DNA of 64,000 nt from Listeria monocytogenes (GTDB lineage: Bacteria > Bacillota > Bacilli > Lactobacillales > Listeriaceae): NCBI RefSeq assembly GCF_013282665.1, contig NZ_CP054041.1:2524001-2588000 (forward strand). The letters are read 5' to 3'. Below the pieces are notes generated by a model. That model was given only the letters and a program-made list of their open reading frames with translations, had not been told where the DNA came from and searched no databases. Below, in pieces: positions 38,167 through 49,860 of this stretch (within the stretch, counting starts at the first letter, position 1; every line of letters starts with the position of its first letter). The position numbers and the translations under genes are program-made.

Positions 38167-38874
38167 ATGGAGAAAGAACATGAGCTTAGTTTTTATGATG
38201 GTGTTAAAGCTTGCCTTCCTACCGTGCTTGGTTATGCGGGAATTGGTATTGCTGCGGGAGTTGTTGGGAAAGCATCCCATTTAAGCCTTTTAGAAGTGAC
38301 GCTACTGGCGATTATTGTTTATGCAGGCGCGGCACAATTTATTATTTCTGGATTGTTATTATTACAAAGTCCGATTTCAGCCATTATTTTTACTACTTTT
38401 TTAATTAATTCAAGGCATTTTTTGATGAGTATGGCGGAAGCTCCTCATTTTAAGAAGTATTCTTTGTGGAATAATATTGGGATTGGCGCCCTTCTGACGG
38501 ATGAAACGTTCGGGGTTTCGATGAACCATATTGGTAATAAAAAGCCAGTTAGTGCCAAATGGATGCACGGGATAAATGTGACTGCCTACTTAGCATGGAT
38601 TGGCGCCTGCATTGTTGGCGCATTTATTGGTAACTGGCTTCCAAATCCAGAACAATTTGGTTTAGACTTTGCGTTATCTGCAATGTTTATCGGCTTGCTA
38701 TATTTACAAGTAGTGAGTGATAAAAGTAAAAAAATAAGTACGAGTTTGTTTGTCATGATATTAGTTGCTATATTTTTAATTCTCTTTATGCGTGTGATGA
38801 CCCCAGAACTAGCTATTTTAACTGCAACCTTACTCGGATGTTTGATGGGAGTGATTTTAGAAAGATGGCATTAA
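38167..38874 (+). CDS. azlC: Branched-chain amino acid exporter AzlC
   Basis: 235-residue, about seven-helix large subunit of the AzlCD (LIV-E-type) amino acid exporter. Family features are GYAGIGIAAGVVGKASHLS, AIIVYAGAAQFI and FTTFLINSRHFLM. The ATG at 38167 is preceded by GGGGGAG. It overlaps azlD by 10 bp, so the two are translationally coupled. Exported substrate is inferred from the family (branched-chain amino acids or analogues). Confidence 0.92.
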   Translation: MEKEHELSFYDGVKACLPTVLGYAGIGIAAGVVGKASHLSLLEVTLLAIIVYAGAAQFIISGLLLLQSPISAIIFTTFLINSRHFLMSMAEAPHFKKYSLWNNIGIGALLTDETFGVSMNHIGNKKPVSAKWMHGINVTAYLAWIGACIVGAFIGNWLPNPEQFGLDFALSAMFIGLLYLQVVSDKSKKISTSLFVMILVAIFLILFMRVMTPELAILTATLLGCLMGVILERWH

Positions 38875-39191
38875 GTTCCTATACTCTATTTGTGATTGTT
38901 GGTTGTGGCCTTGTGACTTTTATACCGCGTGTCTTGCCGTTTATTTTTGTTCGTAAATTACAGCTTCCGGATGTAGTGATTCGCTATTTATCCTATGTCC
39001 CCCTCTGTATCCTCACTGCACTGTTCGTTCAAAGTTTATTAATTACAAGAGAAAATGGTTTTCCAGGAATTAATGTAGAGAATTTACTCGCATCACTTCC
39101 TACTATTTTAACAGCCATTTTGACTAAAAATTTAATGTGGATTGTTATTATTGGAATCATTTCTATGGCAATGATTCGTTTATTTGCATAG
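38865..39191 (+). CDS. azlD: Branched-chain amino acid exporter small subunit AzlD
   Basis: 108-residue, three- to four-helix small subunit partner of AzlC. The family pattern FIPRVLPFIF...RYLSYVPLCILTAL is evident. The chosen ATG at 38865 lies inside the end of azlC with a GGGAG SD; a start further up at 38838 lies deep in azlC and lacks an SD. Followed by a long-stem terminator. Confidence 0.9.
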   Translation: MALSSYTLFVIVGCGLVTFIPRVLPFIFVRKLQLPDVVIRYLSYVPLCILTALFVQSLLITRENGFPGINVENLLASLPTILTAILTKNLMWIVIIGIISMAMIRLFA

Positions 39192-39249
39192 AAAAGCCCT
39201 TTACTGGAGTGTGTTTTTGACGGGAATCAAAACCAGTAAAGGGCTTTTT
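39192..39249. terminator. Bidirectional long-stem terminator, azlD / prsA
   Basis: A perfect 16-bp stem (39192-39207 with 39233-39248); the 25-nt loop contains a second small stem (TTTTGA/TCAAAA). A and T runs serve both directions. Confidence 0.92.
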
Positions 39250-39272
39250 ATATAGGTGGATCTGAAGTAACG

Positions 39273-40160
39273 TTAGTTAGAAGTTGTTGTTGTGGAACTT
39301 GTTGAAGATGTGCTTGTGTAATCTGCAAATGCATCTTTTAAATCACTATCTTTAATATCAATATTAGCAGCTTTTAATTCTTTTTTGAGTGCAGCTGTCA
39401 TATTTTCTGTGGTTAATTGTGATTCAATATATGCGGCTTTTACATTTGCTTTTTCTTTATCGTAAGTACCTTTTTCTGTTTTCTTCACTAATTGAATCAA
39501 GTGGTATCCGTAGGTGGATTTCACAATGCCACTTACATCATCTTTATTTTCTAATGCGTAGGCTGCTTTTTCAAAGGTTTCGTCCATTTCACCAGGACCG
39601 AATGGATCTAAAAGACCACCATTTGTACTAGTTGCTGTATCTGTAGAATATTCTTTAGCTAAATCAGCGAATTTTTCACCGTTTTTTAATTTTGTTTGAA
39701 TTTCTTTCGCGGTGGCTTCGTCGTCTACTAAAATATGGCGCACAGTAATATCTGGTTCCCATGTTTTGTAGTAGGTTTTTAGCTTGCTTTCACTTACATT
39801 CATGTTTGCTTCTGTTGCTTTTTGAACAAGTAAATTATACTCTAAATTTTCTTTGAAAGAAGTTTTTGTTAAATTATTAGAGGATAACGTTGATTCAAAT
39901 GAGTCACCGTATTGTTCTTCATATTTCTTGTATTCTGCATTTACTTCTTTTTCTGTTACAGTGTATTTATCTTCTAAGATTTTTTTAAACGTTAGCTGTT
40001 GCACGACCTCATTTCCATACGTCGTTTTCATTGCCTCGTAAAGTTCATCTTGCGTGACGCTTCCTGCATCTGTTTTCACAACAGCACTACTTCCACAACC
40101 AGCGAGCAATAGTAATGTAGCTGCTATTACAGAAATCATCACTTTTTTTAAATTTGTCAA
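39273..40160 (-). CDS. prsA: PrsA-type foldase lipoprotein
   Basis: 295-residue extracytoplasmic parvulin-type prolyl isomerase that helps fold secreted proteins. The signal peptide ends at lipobox LAGC (Cys22). The central PPIC domain (about 134-225) has VRHILVDDEATAKEI and FGPGEMDETFEKAAYAL. The C-terminal tail is Ser/Thr-rich. In Listeria this position is prsA1; PrsA2, the virulence-linked paralogue, lies elsewhere. Start is TTG at 40160 behind GGAGAGGA. Confidence 0.93.
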   Translation of the reverse strand: MTNLKKVMISVIAATLLLLAGCGSSAVVKTDAGSVTQDELYEAMKTTYGNEVVQQLTFKKILEDKYTVTEKEVNAEYKKYEEQYGDSFESTLSSNNLTKTSFKENLEYNLLVQKATEANMNVSESKLKTYYKTWEPDITVRHILVDDEATAKEIQTKLKNGEKFADLAKEYSTDTATSTNGGLLDPFGPGEMDETFEKAAYALENKDDVSGIVKSTYGYHLIQLVKKTEKGTYDKEKANVKAAYIESQLTTENMTAALKKELKAANIDIKDSDLKDAFADYTSTSSTSSTTTTSN

Positions 40161-40263
40161 ACTGTTCCTCTCCTTCGTCTTTCGGCTACTTCTTACTTTA
40201 ACGATAAAAAGTGTCCAGAATAAGAAACAAATATGAAATAACTATGAACATTAAGCATAAAAT

Positions 40264-40291
40264 AAAAAAGGCCCGAATTTCGGACCTTTTT
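40264..40291 (-). terminator. Terminator of the zurA-zurM-zur operon
   Basis: Minus strand AAAAGGTCCGAA pairs with TTCGGGCCTTTT (one G-U) and is followed by more T. Confidence 0.9.
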
Positions 40292-40295
40292 GCTA

Positions 40296-41554
<1,259 letters not shown>

Positions 41555-41580
<26 letters not shown>

Positions 41581-42328
41581 GGCAAGCATCCTCCCTTCTA
41601 CGCTGTTCTGCTAATATTTCAAGTTCGCGGTCAGCCAAATAATGTTGATATTCATGTGCGGAACCATCGAAAATAATACGCTTATTAATACTAATAACAT
41701 GATTGACATACGTATTCACTGCCATCAAATCATGCGTCACGAGCAAAAGTGTCATTGCTTCTGTTCGATTTAATTCGGCTAAAAGTTCATAAAAAGCTTT
41801 GACATTTTCAACATCGACCCCAACGGTTGGTTCATCTAAAATTAAAAGTTCTGGTCTGCTAACCAGTGCACGTGCAATAAAAACGCGTTGCTGTTGGCCG
41901 CCAGAGAGCTCACCGATGTTACGATGCAGATAATCTGTCATTTCTACTCGCTTCAAAGCGTAATCGATCGCTTCTTTATCTTTATTATTTAAGGTTTTAA
42001 ATAAGCCTTTTTTCTTTGTTAATCCGCTTGCGACAACTTCTTTCACAGTGGCTGGGAATGCGGAGTTAAAGGCGTTCGATTTTTGAGAAACGAAGCCGAT
42101 TTTGACCCAGTCTTTGAAATCTGCTTGTTTTTCTCCAAATAAGGAGATGCTTCCTTGTTGTTTTTTGAGTACACCAAGAATTAGTTTTAACATAGTTGAT
42201 TTACCTGAACCATTTGGGCCAATTAAACCAGTAAAACTGCCTTTTGCCACTTGAAAATGAATGTTTTCTAAGGCATGTTCTTTATCATAATGATAGCTTA
42301 CATTATTTACTTCTATGATTTTGTTCAT
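41555..42328 (-). CDS. zurA: Zinc ABC transporter ATPase ZurA
   Basis: 257-residue ATPase of a zinc importer. Walker A GPNGSGKST near residue 37, signature LSGGQQQRV, Walker B LLILDEP and VTHDLM are intact. The C-terminal segment ends DACLDCD with two cysteines that might touch metal (inference). ATG at 42328 after AAAGGAG. The binding protein is not in this operon and must be elsewhere. The promoter carries a Zur-type box. Confidence 0.93.
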
Positions 42329-42369
42329 TCATGTTTCTCCTTTGACGGCATTTGCTAGCCGCTTTTACT

Positions 42370-42416
42370 AGTATATAAAATAATAGAGAAAATGTAAATC
42401 GTAATTACTTCGAATT
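42370..42416 (-). promoter_or_regulatory. zurA promoter with Zur box
   Basis: Minus strand TTTACA (42393-42398), 17 nt, TATACT (42370-42375). On the plus strand AAATCGTAAT-T-ACTTCGAATT (42396-42416) resembles the Zur consensus, with one perfect half, and overlaps the -35, as expected for zinc repression. Confidence 0.75.
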
Positions 42417-42425
42417 AAAAAATTA

Positions 42426-42464
42426 GACAAAAAAACCTGGAAAAGCTTGGAGCATTTCCAGGTT
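42426..42464 (-). terminator. Terminator of the cshB-nfo-ppaC operon
   Basis: AACCTGGAAA (42434-42443) pairs with TTTCCAGGTT (42455-42464); followed by T on the minus strand. Confidence 0.9.
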
Positions 42465-42471
42465 CGTATAA

Positions 42472-43398
42472 TTATTTAGCAAATGTATCCGTTAAGACTG
42501 GAACAACTTGTTTTTTACGAGATACCACACCTTTTAATGGTGCTTGGTTTTCGACAAATTTAACACCATAGGCTTCTTCTACGACTGCTGTTTTTGAACC
42601 AATAGCGATTCCAACAGAGTCATTAGTTAGAATATTAGTGATGACGAATAGATATAAATCAAGGCCTTTATCCACAATGTTTTGTGTCATAAGTGCTTCC
42701 ACTTCTGCGCGACGGCTAAGGACATCGTTTACATCCACTACATTGATTTGAGCAATTTCTACTTTGTTATCGTTCATGTTGAATTCTTTCGCATCAAGTA
42801 GCAGTTCAGCAACTGTTTTTTTGCTAACATCTGCTCCTGCTTTTAGCATTTCCATGCCGTACGATTGAATATCAACGTCTGCAATCTGTGCTAATTTTTG
42901 AGCAGCTACTTTGTCTTCTTCCGTGCACGTTGGCGATTGGAAAAGAAGTGTGTCTGAAATAATTGCGGAAAGCATTAGACCTGCAACTGTTTTACTTACT
43001 TCTACTTCATTTTCACGGAACATTTTTAGAAGAATTGTTGTTGTACATCCAACTGGTTCTGCACGATAATAAAGGGGGTCAGATGTTTCGAAATTTGCGA
43101 TACGGTGATGGTCAACTACAGCTGTCACTGTTACATCGTCAATATCATCTACGCTTTGTTGGCGTTCATTATGGTCAACAAGAGCTACTTCCGAAACTTC
43201 ATTTGCAACTGTTTGAACCAGGCGTGGAGCTGTTACTTGGAAATAATCAAGAACAAAAGCTGTTTCACTATTAAGCTCTCCTAAACGAACCGCTTCAATA
43301 TCTGCTCCTTGTGCTTTTTTTAATTCTGCGTAACTAATGGCAGAACAAATCGTATCTGTATCTGGATTTTTATGACCGAATACAAGTGTTTTTGTCAT
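42472..43398 (-). CDS. ppaC: Manganese-dependent inorganic pyrophosphatase
   Basis: Hydrolyses pyrophosphate to drive biosynthesis. 308-residue class II (DHH) enzyme. Metal motifs are [10 protein letters not shown] near residue 7, the DHNER and DHHR segments around 75-98, and the DHHA2 domain with the C-terminal SRKKQ active-site lysine/arginine loop. ATG at 43398 after AAGGAG, 16 bp after nfo. Last gene of a three-gene operon. Confidence 0.95.
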   Translation of the reverse strand: MTKTLVFGHKNPDTDTICSAISYAELKKAQGADIEAVRLGELNSETAFVLDYFQVTAPRLVQTVANEVSEVALVDHNERQQSVDDIDDVTVTAVVDHHRIANFETSDPLYYRAEPVGCTTTILLKMFRENEVEVSKTVAGLMLSAIISDTLLFQSPTCTEEDKVAAQKLAQIADVDIQSYGMEMLKAGADVSKKTVAELLLDAKEFNMNDNKVEIAQINVVDVNDVLSRRAEVEALMTQNIVDKGLDLYLFVITNILTNDSVGIAIGSKTAVVEEAYGVKFVENQAPLKGVVSRKKQVVPVLTDTFAK

Positions 43399-43414
43399 TA
43401 TTTTCGTCTCCTTC

Positions 43415-44308
43415 TTAACTGTTTTGGATTTTATTTAATAAATCTGGGTCAAATTCGCCGTTTCTAAGCATTGCGATTTCCCATTTATATGGCGCTTTTT
43501 TCGATGCCTTATCTTCACCTACATAAGGTGTTTCAAGGATTTTCGGAACATCTGCCAATTGCGGGTGATGTACAATATAATGAAGTGCGTCAAAGCCAAT
43601 ATGGCCAAAACCAATATTAGCATGGCGGTCTTTATGTGCGCCTCGCTCGTTCTTGCTATCATTGATATGTAATACTTTTAAGCGATCGATACCGATGATT
43701 TTATCGAATTCATTTAACACTCCGTCGAAATCATTCACAATATCATAGCCAGCATCGTGTGTATGACAAGTATCGAAAGTAACAGATAATAATTCATTAT
43801 GAGTTACACCGTCAATAATTTGTGCTAGTTCTTCAAAAGTACGTCCACATTCAGAACCTTTTCCAGCCATTGTTTCTAAAGCGATTTGGACATCTTGATC
43901 GTGTATTAACGCTTCATTAAGCCCTTGGATAATTTGTTTAATTCCTTTGTCTGCTCCTTCGCCTACATGGGCTCCGGGATGAAGTACGATTTGTTTTGCA
44001 CCAAGCGCACGCGTACGTTCGATTTCAGATTGTAAGAAATTAACGCCTAATTCAAATGTTTCTGGCTTAACTGAGTTACCAATATTGATAATATAAGGTG
44101 CATGGACAACGATATCAGCCATGTCGTGAGCTTTCATGTGTTCTAAGCCAGCTTCAATATTTAACTCTTCAATTGGCTTTCTACGCGTGTTTTGCGGAGC
44201 GCCAGTATAAATCATAAACGTATTTGAGCCGTAAGAAGCTGCTTCTTCACTTGCGCCAAGAAGCATTTTCTTACCACTCATTGATACATGAGAACCTAAT
44301 CTTAGCAT
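43415..44308 (-). CDS. nfo: Endonuclease IV (AP endonuclease)
   Basis: Cleaves abasic sites in DNA repair. 297-residue Zn-dependent TIM barrel. Metal residues are seen in [42 protein letters not shown] and LHINDSKN. The frame runs to a GTG at 44323 lying inside the SD, so the ATG at 44308 (GTGAGG, 9 nt) was chosen. It follows cshB by 15 bp. Confidence 0.95.
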   Translation of the reverse strand: MLRLGSHVSMSGKKMLLGASEEAASYGSNTFMIYTGAPQNTRRKPIEELNIEAGLEHMKAHDMADIVVHAPYIINIGNSVKPETFELGVNFLQSEIERTRALGAKQIVLHPGAHVGEGADKGIKQIIQGLNEALIHDQDVQIALETMAGKGSECGRTFEELAQIIDGVTHNELLSVTFDTCHTHDAGYDIVNDFDGVLNEFDKIIGIDRLKVLHINDSKNERGAHKDRHANIGFGHIGFDALHYIVHHPQLADVPKILETPYVGEDKASKKAPYKWEIAMLRNGEFDPDLLNKIQNS

Positions 44309-44323
44309 AAATTCATTCCTCAC

Positions 44324-45631
44324 TTATCGTTTTTTCCGTCTTTCACGACGTTTGATTTCGTTCATTTTGTAGTTAATTTTCTTTTTATAGTTTGGTTTAC
44401 CTTTTTGTTTTGCTTTTTTACGCATACCAATTTCACGTGGATCGGCTGTTTCACGTTTCGCTTCACGTTTGGCACGGCGGTTGCGGTCTTCAAGTGTAAC
44501 AAATTCTTTATTTTTCCAGTCAACGTGCTTAAATTCAATCCCCATTTTTTCCAGTTGGTTTAAACGGTCTTCATCGGCTGGTTCAAATAGAGTAAGTGCG
44601 ATACCAGAATGTCCAGCACGTCCAGTACGACCAGTACGGTGAATATAAAAATCTAAGTCATCCGGCAACTCATAGTTCACAACATGACTAATTCCTTGGA
44701 TATCAATACCGCGGGCAGCTAAATCTGTCGCAACAACATATTGATAATCTAAGTTTTCGATTTGTTTCATTGTGCGTTTACGTTCACGTGGGTTTACGTC
44801 ACCATGAATTTTGGCTACTTTTAAGCCACGTTCTATTAAACCGTTAGCAACTTCATCAGCAGTTGTTTTCGTATTAGTGAAAACAATCGCCAAATACGGT
44901 TGCGAACCAACTAATACATTTTTAAGTAAATCGAGTTTATTACGACTACGAGTGGCCATAATACGATGTTCCACTGTTTTTGAAGCAGCTACTTTTGGTT
45001 GAATGTGCTCATAACGTGGATTTTCCATATATTTACTTAAAAATGGTTTTAATTTTTGCGGAATTGTCGCGGAAAAAACAAGCATTTGTAAATTAGCTGG
45101 CATTTTTCCAGCGATATGGTCGACATCGTTTAAGAAGCCCATATCAAGCGTCATGTCAGCTTCATCAATAACGAGTGTTTTCGCCGTATGAACAAATAAG
45201 GCTTGTTCACGAATTAAGTCATTAATACGACCTGGTGTTCCGACAATAATTTGTGGTTGTTTTTTTAGTTTATCAATTGCACGTTGTTTATCCGTACCAC
45301 CGATAACTAGTTGTACAGCGATTTCTTTTTCACTGTATTTAGTTACTTTGCGAATTTCATTATAAATTTGAGTAGCAAGCTCACGACTTGGTGCCGTAAT
45401 AACCGCTTGTACTGCATCTTTTTCAGGATTCACATTGTTAATAATTGGCAAAATAAAAGTATGGGTTTTCCCTGTACCTGTTTGAGATTGGCCAATGATA
45501 CTTTCCCCTTTTAAAATGCCTGGGATTAGCTTCTGTTGTACTTCTGTTGGCTCATAGAATCCTAATTTATCTATTGCAAGTCCAATAAAAGGTTGAAAGC
45601 CGAATTGGTCAAACCTTGATTTCTTCGTCAT
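44324..45631 (-). CDS. cshB: DEAD-box ATP-dependent RNA helicase
   Basis: 435-residue RNA helicase of the CshB (YqfR) type, linked to ribosome assembly and cold growth. Q motif, Walker A SQTGTGKT, PSRELATQ, DEAD in VIDEADMTLD, SAT in VFSATIP and HRTGRTGRAG are in order. The C-terminal tail (about 385-435) is Lys/Arg-rich. An in-frame start at 45667 overlaps the -10 box, so the ATG at 45631 is used. First gene of cshB-nfo-ppaC. Confidence 0.93.
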   Translation of the reverse strand: MTKKSRFDQFGFQPFIGLAIDKLGFYEPTEVQQKLIPGILKGESIIGQSQTGTGKTHTFILPIINNVNPEKDAVQAVITAPSRELATQIYNEIRKVTKYSEKEIAVQLVIGGTDKQRAIDKLKKQPQIIVGTPGRINDLIREQALFVHTAKTLVIDEADMTLDMGFLNDVDHIAGKMPANLQMLVFSATIPQKLKPFLSKYMENPRYEHIQPKVAASKTVEHRIMATRSRNKLDLLKNVLVGSQPYLAIVFTNTKTTADEVANGLIERGLKVAKIHGDVNPRERKRTMKQIENLDYQYVVATDLAARGIDIQGISHVVNYELPDDLDFYIHRTGRTGRAGHSGIALTLFEPADEDRLNQLEKMGIEFKHVDWKNKEFVTLEDRNRRAKREAKRETADPREIGMRKKAKQKGKPNYKKKINYKMNEIKRRERRKKR

Positions 45632-45665
45632 AAAATATTTCCACTCCGTTCTATACCTAGTAGCC

Positions 45666-45674
45666 ATTATAGCA
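45666..45674 (-). promoter_or_regulatory. Extended -10 promoter of cshB
   Basis: Minus strand TGC-TATAAT; no good -35. Confidence 0.6.
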
Positions 45675-45709
45675 CATAATTGGACATTCGTGCGCGCGAT
45701 AAGACAACT

Positions 45710-45738
45710 TTGTCAAAACAAGCTAAGTCTATTATACT
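45710..45738 (+). promoter_or_regulatory. ispH promoter
   Basis: TTGTCA (45710-45715), 17 nt, TATACT (45733-45738). Confidence 0.78.
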
Positions 45739-45776
45739 AAATAGAGAATCTAATACAGAAATGAGGATGTTTTCTA

Positions 45777-46772
45777 ATGGAAATTATCAAAATATCCCCT
45801 CGTGGTTATTGCTACGGTGTCATTGATGCGATGGTGATTGCTAAAAATGCTTCGCTAGATCCAAATTTACCACGACCTATTCATATTTTAGGGATGATTG
45901 TCCATAATAAACATGTCGTAGATGCCTTTGAATCCATCGGAATCTTTACAGTAGACGGGGCTAATCGAGAAGAAATTTTAGATAAAATAACTACAGGAAC
46001 GGTTATCTTTACTGCACACGGTGTATCTCCTTCTTTGAAAGCAAAGGCAGTAGCTAAAGGGTTAACGACGATTGACGCTACTTGCCCCGATGTGCTTCAC
46101 ACCTACAATTTGATTTTAGAAAAACAAGCAGCTGGCTACGAAATCATTTATATAGGAAAAAAAGGACATCCAGAACCAGAAGGCGCATACGGGACAGCAC
46201 CGGATGTTGTGCATTTAGTGGAATCGAAAATAGATATTGATTCACTTGAACTATTTTCTGATAAAATTTTTGTTACAAACCAAACAACGTTGAGTAAATG
46301 GGATGTCGCTGATTTAATGGATTACATAAAGGAGAAATTCCCAACAGCTATTCAACATCAAGAGATCTGTATGGCCACGCAAGTAAGACAAGAAGCTGTT
46401 GCACTGCAAGCCAAAAATGCAGATGTCACAATTGTTGTAGGAGATCCTAGAAGTAATAACACAGCTCGCCTAGCTCAAGTTTCACTAGAGAAAGCTGGAA
46501 CAAAAGCTTATCGTATTGCCGATATTTCGGAATTAGATATACAGTGGATTAAAGAAGCAAAAAAAGTTGCAGTAACAGCCGGAGCAAGTACACCAACACA
46601 ACTTGTCCGTGAAGTACTCCTATTTTTGGAGCAATTTGATGCGAAGGATGAAACTACTTGGAAACGAGAACATAATCAAGATTTTGAGCGTATTCTTCCA
46701 AAAATGAAGAATACGAATATGGCTGAAAAAAGACGTCAGCGACTAGCTCATCTGAAAAATGGTGGGAAGTAA
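45777..46772 (+). CDS. ispH: 4-hydroxy-3-methylbut-2-enyl diphosphate reductase
   Basis: Last MEP-pathway step, reducing HMBPP to IPP and DMAPP with a 4Fe-4S cluster. 331 residues. Cluster cysteines lie in RGYCYGV, ATCPDV and [10 protein letters not shown]; active-site His and Glu appear in VHNKHVV, TAHGV and [17 protein letters not shown] is the family TQTT motif. ATG at 45777 after GAGGATG. Monocistronic, with a promoter and terminator. Confidence 0.95.
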   Translation: MEIIKISPRGYCYGVIDAMVIAKNASLDPNLPRPIHILGMIVHNKHVVDAFESIGIFTVDGANREEILDKITTGTVIFTAHGVSPSLKAKAVAKGLTTIDATCPDVLHTYNLILEKQAAGYEIIYIGKKGHPEPEGAYGTAPDVVHLVESKIDIDSLELFSDKIFVTNQTTLSKWDVADLMDYIKEKFPTAIQHQEICMATQVRQEAVALQAKNADVTIVVGDPRSNNTARLAQVSLEKAGTKAYRIADISELDIQWIKEAKKVAVTAGASTPTQLVREVLLFLEQFDAKDETTWKREHNQDFERILPKMKNTNMAEKRRQRLAHLKNGGK

Positions 46773-46816
46773 AAACCGAGTAACTCCTTTTATTTAAGGT
46801 AAGTTACTCGGTTTTT
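46771..46816. terminator. Bidirectional terminator, ispH / yqfO
   Basis: AACCGAGTAACT (46774-46785) and AGTTACTCGGTT (46802-46813), perfect arms, flanked by A and T runs. Confidence 0.92.
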
Positions 46817-46818
46817 TA

Positions 46819-47940
46819 TCAACAATATTGGAACGGATCTGTATTTACCTCTGAAACAATAAATTCTGCTTCATAATCCAAAATTTTCGCTTGTTCTTCC
46901 ATCTTGCTTTTCAGATAACCCTTCATCACTTTTTCGATGTTATGGCCTGCGTCAATGGTTGGAAGATCAATAGCTAATAGGTCATGGCCTGTATGATAGT
47001 AAACATCACCTGTAATAAAAACATCTGCACCAGTGGCTTTTGCTTGATGAATAAATTTATTTCCATCGCCACCAATGATGGCTACTTTTTGAACAGTCGT
47101 CTTTAAATCGCCAATAAAACGAACATTATCTATAGCGAAAGCCGTTTTTAATTTATCAATAAAGGAAACCATGCCGAGTTTCTTAGGAAGCATACCGACA
47201 CGTCCTAGACCCTCTTTATAGGTTTGCATTTCAAGCGTATATACATCAATCGCTGGTTCTTCATAGGGATGGGCAATTTTAACTGCTTTAGTGATAGTTT
47301 CAGTTAAATACTGCGGGAAAATCGCTTCTATTTTAACTTCAGGGATAGAGGTCAAAGTCTCTTTTTCACCGATAGTTGGATTGGCGTTTACTCCAGGTTT
47401 GAAAGAACCAATCCCGGTCGTATGGAACGTGCACTCTGTATATTCTGTCCCGATTTGTCCGGCACCATTATTTACAAGTGCCAAACGAACGCTTTCTAAG
47501 TCGTTTTCTGGTACGTACACAGCAATTTTACAATATGGCTCGGAGTAAGTCTCCTCAATCATCGTTGTATCTTGCAAATGGAGTAGATCTGCTAAAATAT
47601 CGTTCACGCCTCCTTGAGCAATATCAAGGTTTGTATGTGCAGCAAATACAGTAATATCATGTTTGATTAATTTTTTTATCATTTTCCCTTGCTTAGTTGT
47701 CGTATCGATATGTTGCGTTGGTCGGTATAAGAACGGATGATGCGCGATAATTAGATCCACTTTTTTCTCAATAGCTTCATCCACAACTTCTTCTAATACA
47801 TCTAAGGTAAACATGATTTTTCTTACTTTTCTCGATAAATCTCCTACTTGCAAACCAATAGGATCGCCTTCCATTGCGAGTTTTTTTGGTGCAATTTTTT
47901 CCATTATTGCGGTGTATTCATAGCCATTTGCAACTTTCAT
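46819..47940 (-). CDS. Nif3-like dinuclear metal centre protein (YqfO)
   Basis: 373-residue Nif3/GTP cyclohydrolase I type 2 family protein. Metal-binding residues are in IIAHHPFLY, AAHTNLDIAQGG and DAGHNIEKV. A PII-like domain (about 130-235; CKIAVYVPENDLESVRLAL) is inserted in the middle, as in YqfO. Biochemical role is unsettled. Its ATG overlaps the trmK stop as ATGA, so the two are co-translated, the same pair as in Bacillus. Confidence 0.9.
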   Translation of the reverse strand: MKVANGYEYTAIMEKIAPKKLAMEGDPIGLQVGDLSRKVRKIMFTLDVLEEVVDEAIEKKVDLIIAHHPFLYRPTQHIDTTTKQGKMIKKLIKHDITVFAAHTNLDIAQGGVNDILADLLHLQDTTMIEETYSEPYCKIAVYVPENDLESVRLALVNNGAGQIGTEYTECTFHTTGIGSFKPGVNANPTIGEKETLTSIPEVKIEAIFPQYLTETITKAVKIAHPYEEPAIDVYTLEMQTYKEGLGRVGMLPKKLGMVSFIDKLKTAFAIDNVRFIGDLKTTVQKVAIIGGDGNKFIHQAKATGADVFITGDVYYHTGHDLLAIDLPTIDAGHNIEKVMKGYLKSKMEEQAKILDYEAEFIVSEVNTDPFQYC

Positions 47941-48641
47941 TTTAGCACATCCTCTACTAAAGCGATTTTATGTTCTAATTCACGAATTTTCGTCTGGTTT
48001 TCTACTGAAACAGGTTGATTGTTAGAAATGGTTTGAATAATACTTTGCCATGTATTCACTTCATGTCGCCATTTACTTTTAAAAATAGCATTTTGTTCTT
48101 GCAATAAACATGGACCAAAAAATATTTCTTGTTTTGTCCAAGTAATTGGTTTCTCAGAAGGTTCTAAGACGATAATTTCATAAATCTTATTATCTTCTCG
48201 TAAAATTGCTTCCGATGTAATAGACCAGTTGTTTAGCTCGGACCATTCTCTTAGTTGCCACGCTGCGATATTAGGTTGCAATATTAGTTTGGTTACACCG
48301 TTTAACTTGGTAGCACCTTCTTCTAAAATGGTTCGAATTAATGTGCCACCCATTCCGGCGATAACGATCGTATCAATAGCATCTTCTTTTTCTATTACTG
48401 CTAGACCATTTCCTTTTCTTACATCAATCTGTTCTGTTAGCCCGGATGAGCGAACTTGTTTTTGTGCAGATTGGAAAGGACCATCGACTACCTCGCCAGC
48501 AATTGCGAACGAAGCAGTACCGTTTTTAATGGCAAAACATGGTAAATAAGCATGATCACTTCCGATGTCTGCAATTCGTTCATTTGTGGTTATGTAAGAA
48601 GCCACTTTTTCGAGTCGCTTCGATAGTTGCTCTTCGTTCAT
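47937..48641 (-). CDS. trmK: tRNA (adenine(22)-N1)-methyltransferase
   Basis: 234-residue SAM-dependent methyltransferase making m1A22 in tRNA. The Rossmann motif is IADIGSDHAYLP with NPNIAAWQLRE-like LILQPNIAAWQLREW for the catalytic N-P-like region. A coiled C-terminal tail follows (about 185-234). An ATG at 48665 sits at the end of the rpoD terminator without an SD, so the ATG at 48641 was chosen, though its SD (GTGGGGAA) is weak. Coupled to the Nif3-like gene. Confidence 0.9.
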   Translation of the reverse strand: MNEEQLSKRLEKVASYITTNERIADIGSDHAYLPCFAIKNGTASFAIAGEVVDGPFQSAQKQVRSSGLTEQIDVRKGNGLAVIEKEDAIDTIVIAGMGGTLIRTILEEGATKLNGVTKLILQPNIAAWQLREWSELNNWSITSEAILREDNKIYEIIVLEPSEKPITWTKQEIFFGPCLLQEQNAIFKSKWRHEVNTWQSIIQTISNNQPVSVENQTKIRELEHKIALVEDVLK

Positions 48642-48666
48642 TTGGTTCCCCACTTTCCTTATCATT

Positions 48667-48698
48667 AAAAAGACAGGAGAACGAGTTGTCCTCCTGCC
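48667..48698 (-). terminator. rpoD operon terminator
   Basis: Minus strand GGCAGGAG pairs with CTCCTGTC (one G-U), with an inner AAC/GTT, then five T. It is probably leaky, since no strong separate trmK promoter is visible. Confidence 0.82.
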
Positions 48699-48708
48699 CG
48701 GTTGTGCT

Positions 48709-49833
48709 TTATTCCAGGAAGTCTTTCAATTGTTTGCTGCGGCTTGGATGACGTAATTTACGTAAAGCTTTGGCTTCAATTTGACGAATACGTTCACGAG
48801 TTACCCCGAATACACGACCAACTTCTTCTAAAGTGCGCGTACGACCATCATCTAGACCGAAACGCAAGCGAAGTACGTTTTCTTCTCGGTCTGTTAATGT
48901 GTCAAGCACATCTTCTAGTTGTTCTTTTAATAATTCGTAAGCTGCGTGATCAGAAGGAGAAGTCGCGTCTTGGTCTTCGATAAAATCGCCAAGGTGAGAA
49001 TCATCTTCTTCGCCAATTGGTGTTTCAAGAGAAACTGGCTCTTGTGCGATTTTTAGAATTTCCCGAACTTTTTCTGTTGGTAAGTCCATTTCTTCGCCGA
49101 TTTCTTCCGGTGAAGGATCGCGGCCTAAATCTTGTAATAAGGAGCGTTGCACACGGATTAATTTATTAATTGTTTCAACCATATGAACAGGAATACGGAT
49201 TGTTCTAGCTTGGTCCGCAATCGCACGGGTTATCGCTTGACGAATCCACCATGTTGCATAGGTACTGAATTTAAATCCTTTGTTAAAGTCGAATTTTTCA
49301 ACGGCTTTCATTAGTCCCATGTTACCTTCTTGAATTAAATCAAGGAATAACATACCACGACCAACATAACGTTTGGCAATACTTACCACTAAACGAAGAT
49401 TGGCTTCTGCAAGACGCCCTTTAGCTTCAATATCGCCAGCTTCAATACGTTTTGCTAAGGCAATTTCTTCATCTGCTGTAAGTAAGTCTACTCGACCAAT
49501 TTCTTTTAGATACATGCGAACAGGATCATTAATTTTCACACCTGGGGGAACACTCATATCTGTTAAATCAAAGGACTCAGTTTCTTCTTTTACAAGTTCT
49601 GTTTCATCTGGATCTTCATCGTCTGCATCATCAGAAACTTCAATTCCTGCTTCACCAACATGTTCTAAATACTCATCCATTTGATCGGAATCTAAAGTGA
49701 ATGGAGCTAATCTGGCAGCGATTTTCGCATAAGTTAAAATCCCCTTTTTCTTACCTTCTTCTATCAGGGCTTCTTTTACTTGCTCAACATTAAGTTCAGC
49801 AACTGGTTTTGTGTTTTGTGTTTTATCACTCAT
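48709..49833 (-). CDS. rpoD: Primary sigma factor SigA (RpoD)
   Basis: Housekeeping sigma factor. 374 residues. Region 1.1 (about 1-80) is acidic towards its end. Region 2 holds the [18 protein letters not shown] -10 recognition helix, region 3 [14 protein letters not shown], and region 4 the [18 protein letters not shown] helix. The frame extends to a TTG at 49857, but the conserved start is ATG 49833, with AAGGAGG 13 nt upstream. Third gene of yqxD-dnaG-rpoD, with a possible own promoter in the dnaG-rpoD gap. Confidence 0.95.
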   Translation of the reverse strand: MSDKTQNTKPVAELNVEQVKEALIEEGKKKGILTYAKIAARLAPFTLDSDQMDEYLEHVGEAGIEVSDDADDEDPDETELVKEETESFDLTDMSVPPGVKINDPVRMYLKEIGRVDLLTADEEIALAKRIEAGDIEAKGRLAEANLRLVVSIAKRYVGRGMLFLDLIQEGNMGLMKAVEKFDFNKGFKFSTYATWWIRQAITRAIADQARTIRIPVHMVETINKLIRVQRSLLQDLGRDPSPEEIGEEMDLPTEKVREILKIAQEPVSLETPIGEEDDSHLGDFIEDQDATSPSDHAAYELLKEQLEDVLDTLTDREENVLRLRFGLDDGRTRTLEEVGRVFGVTRERIRQIEAKALRKLRHPSRSKQLKDFLE

Positions 49834-49860
49834 AACTGCCTGTATTCCTCCTTCCAAAAT

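Noticed and set aside
49373-49684. 103-codon Ser-rich frame antisense to rpoD
   Set aside because: Composition is that of a reverse-frame shadow; rpoD is unambiguous.
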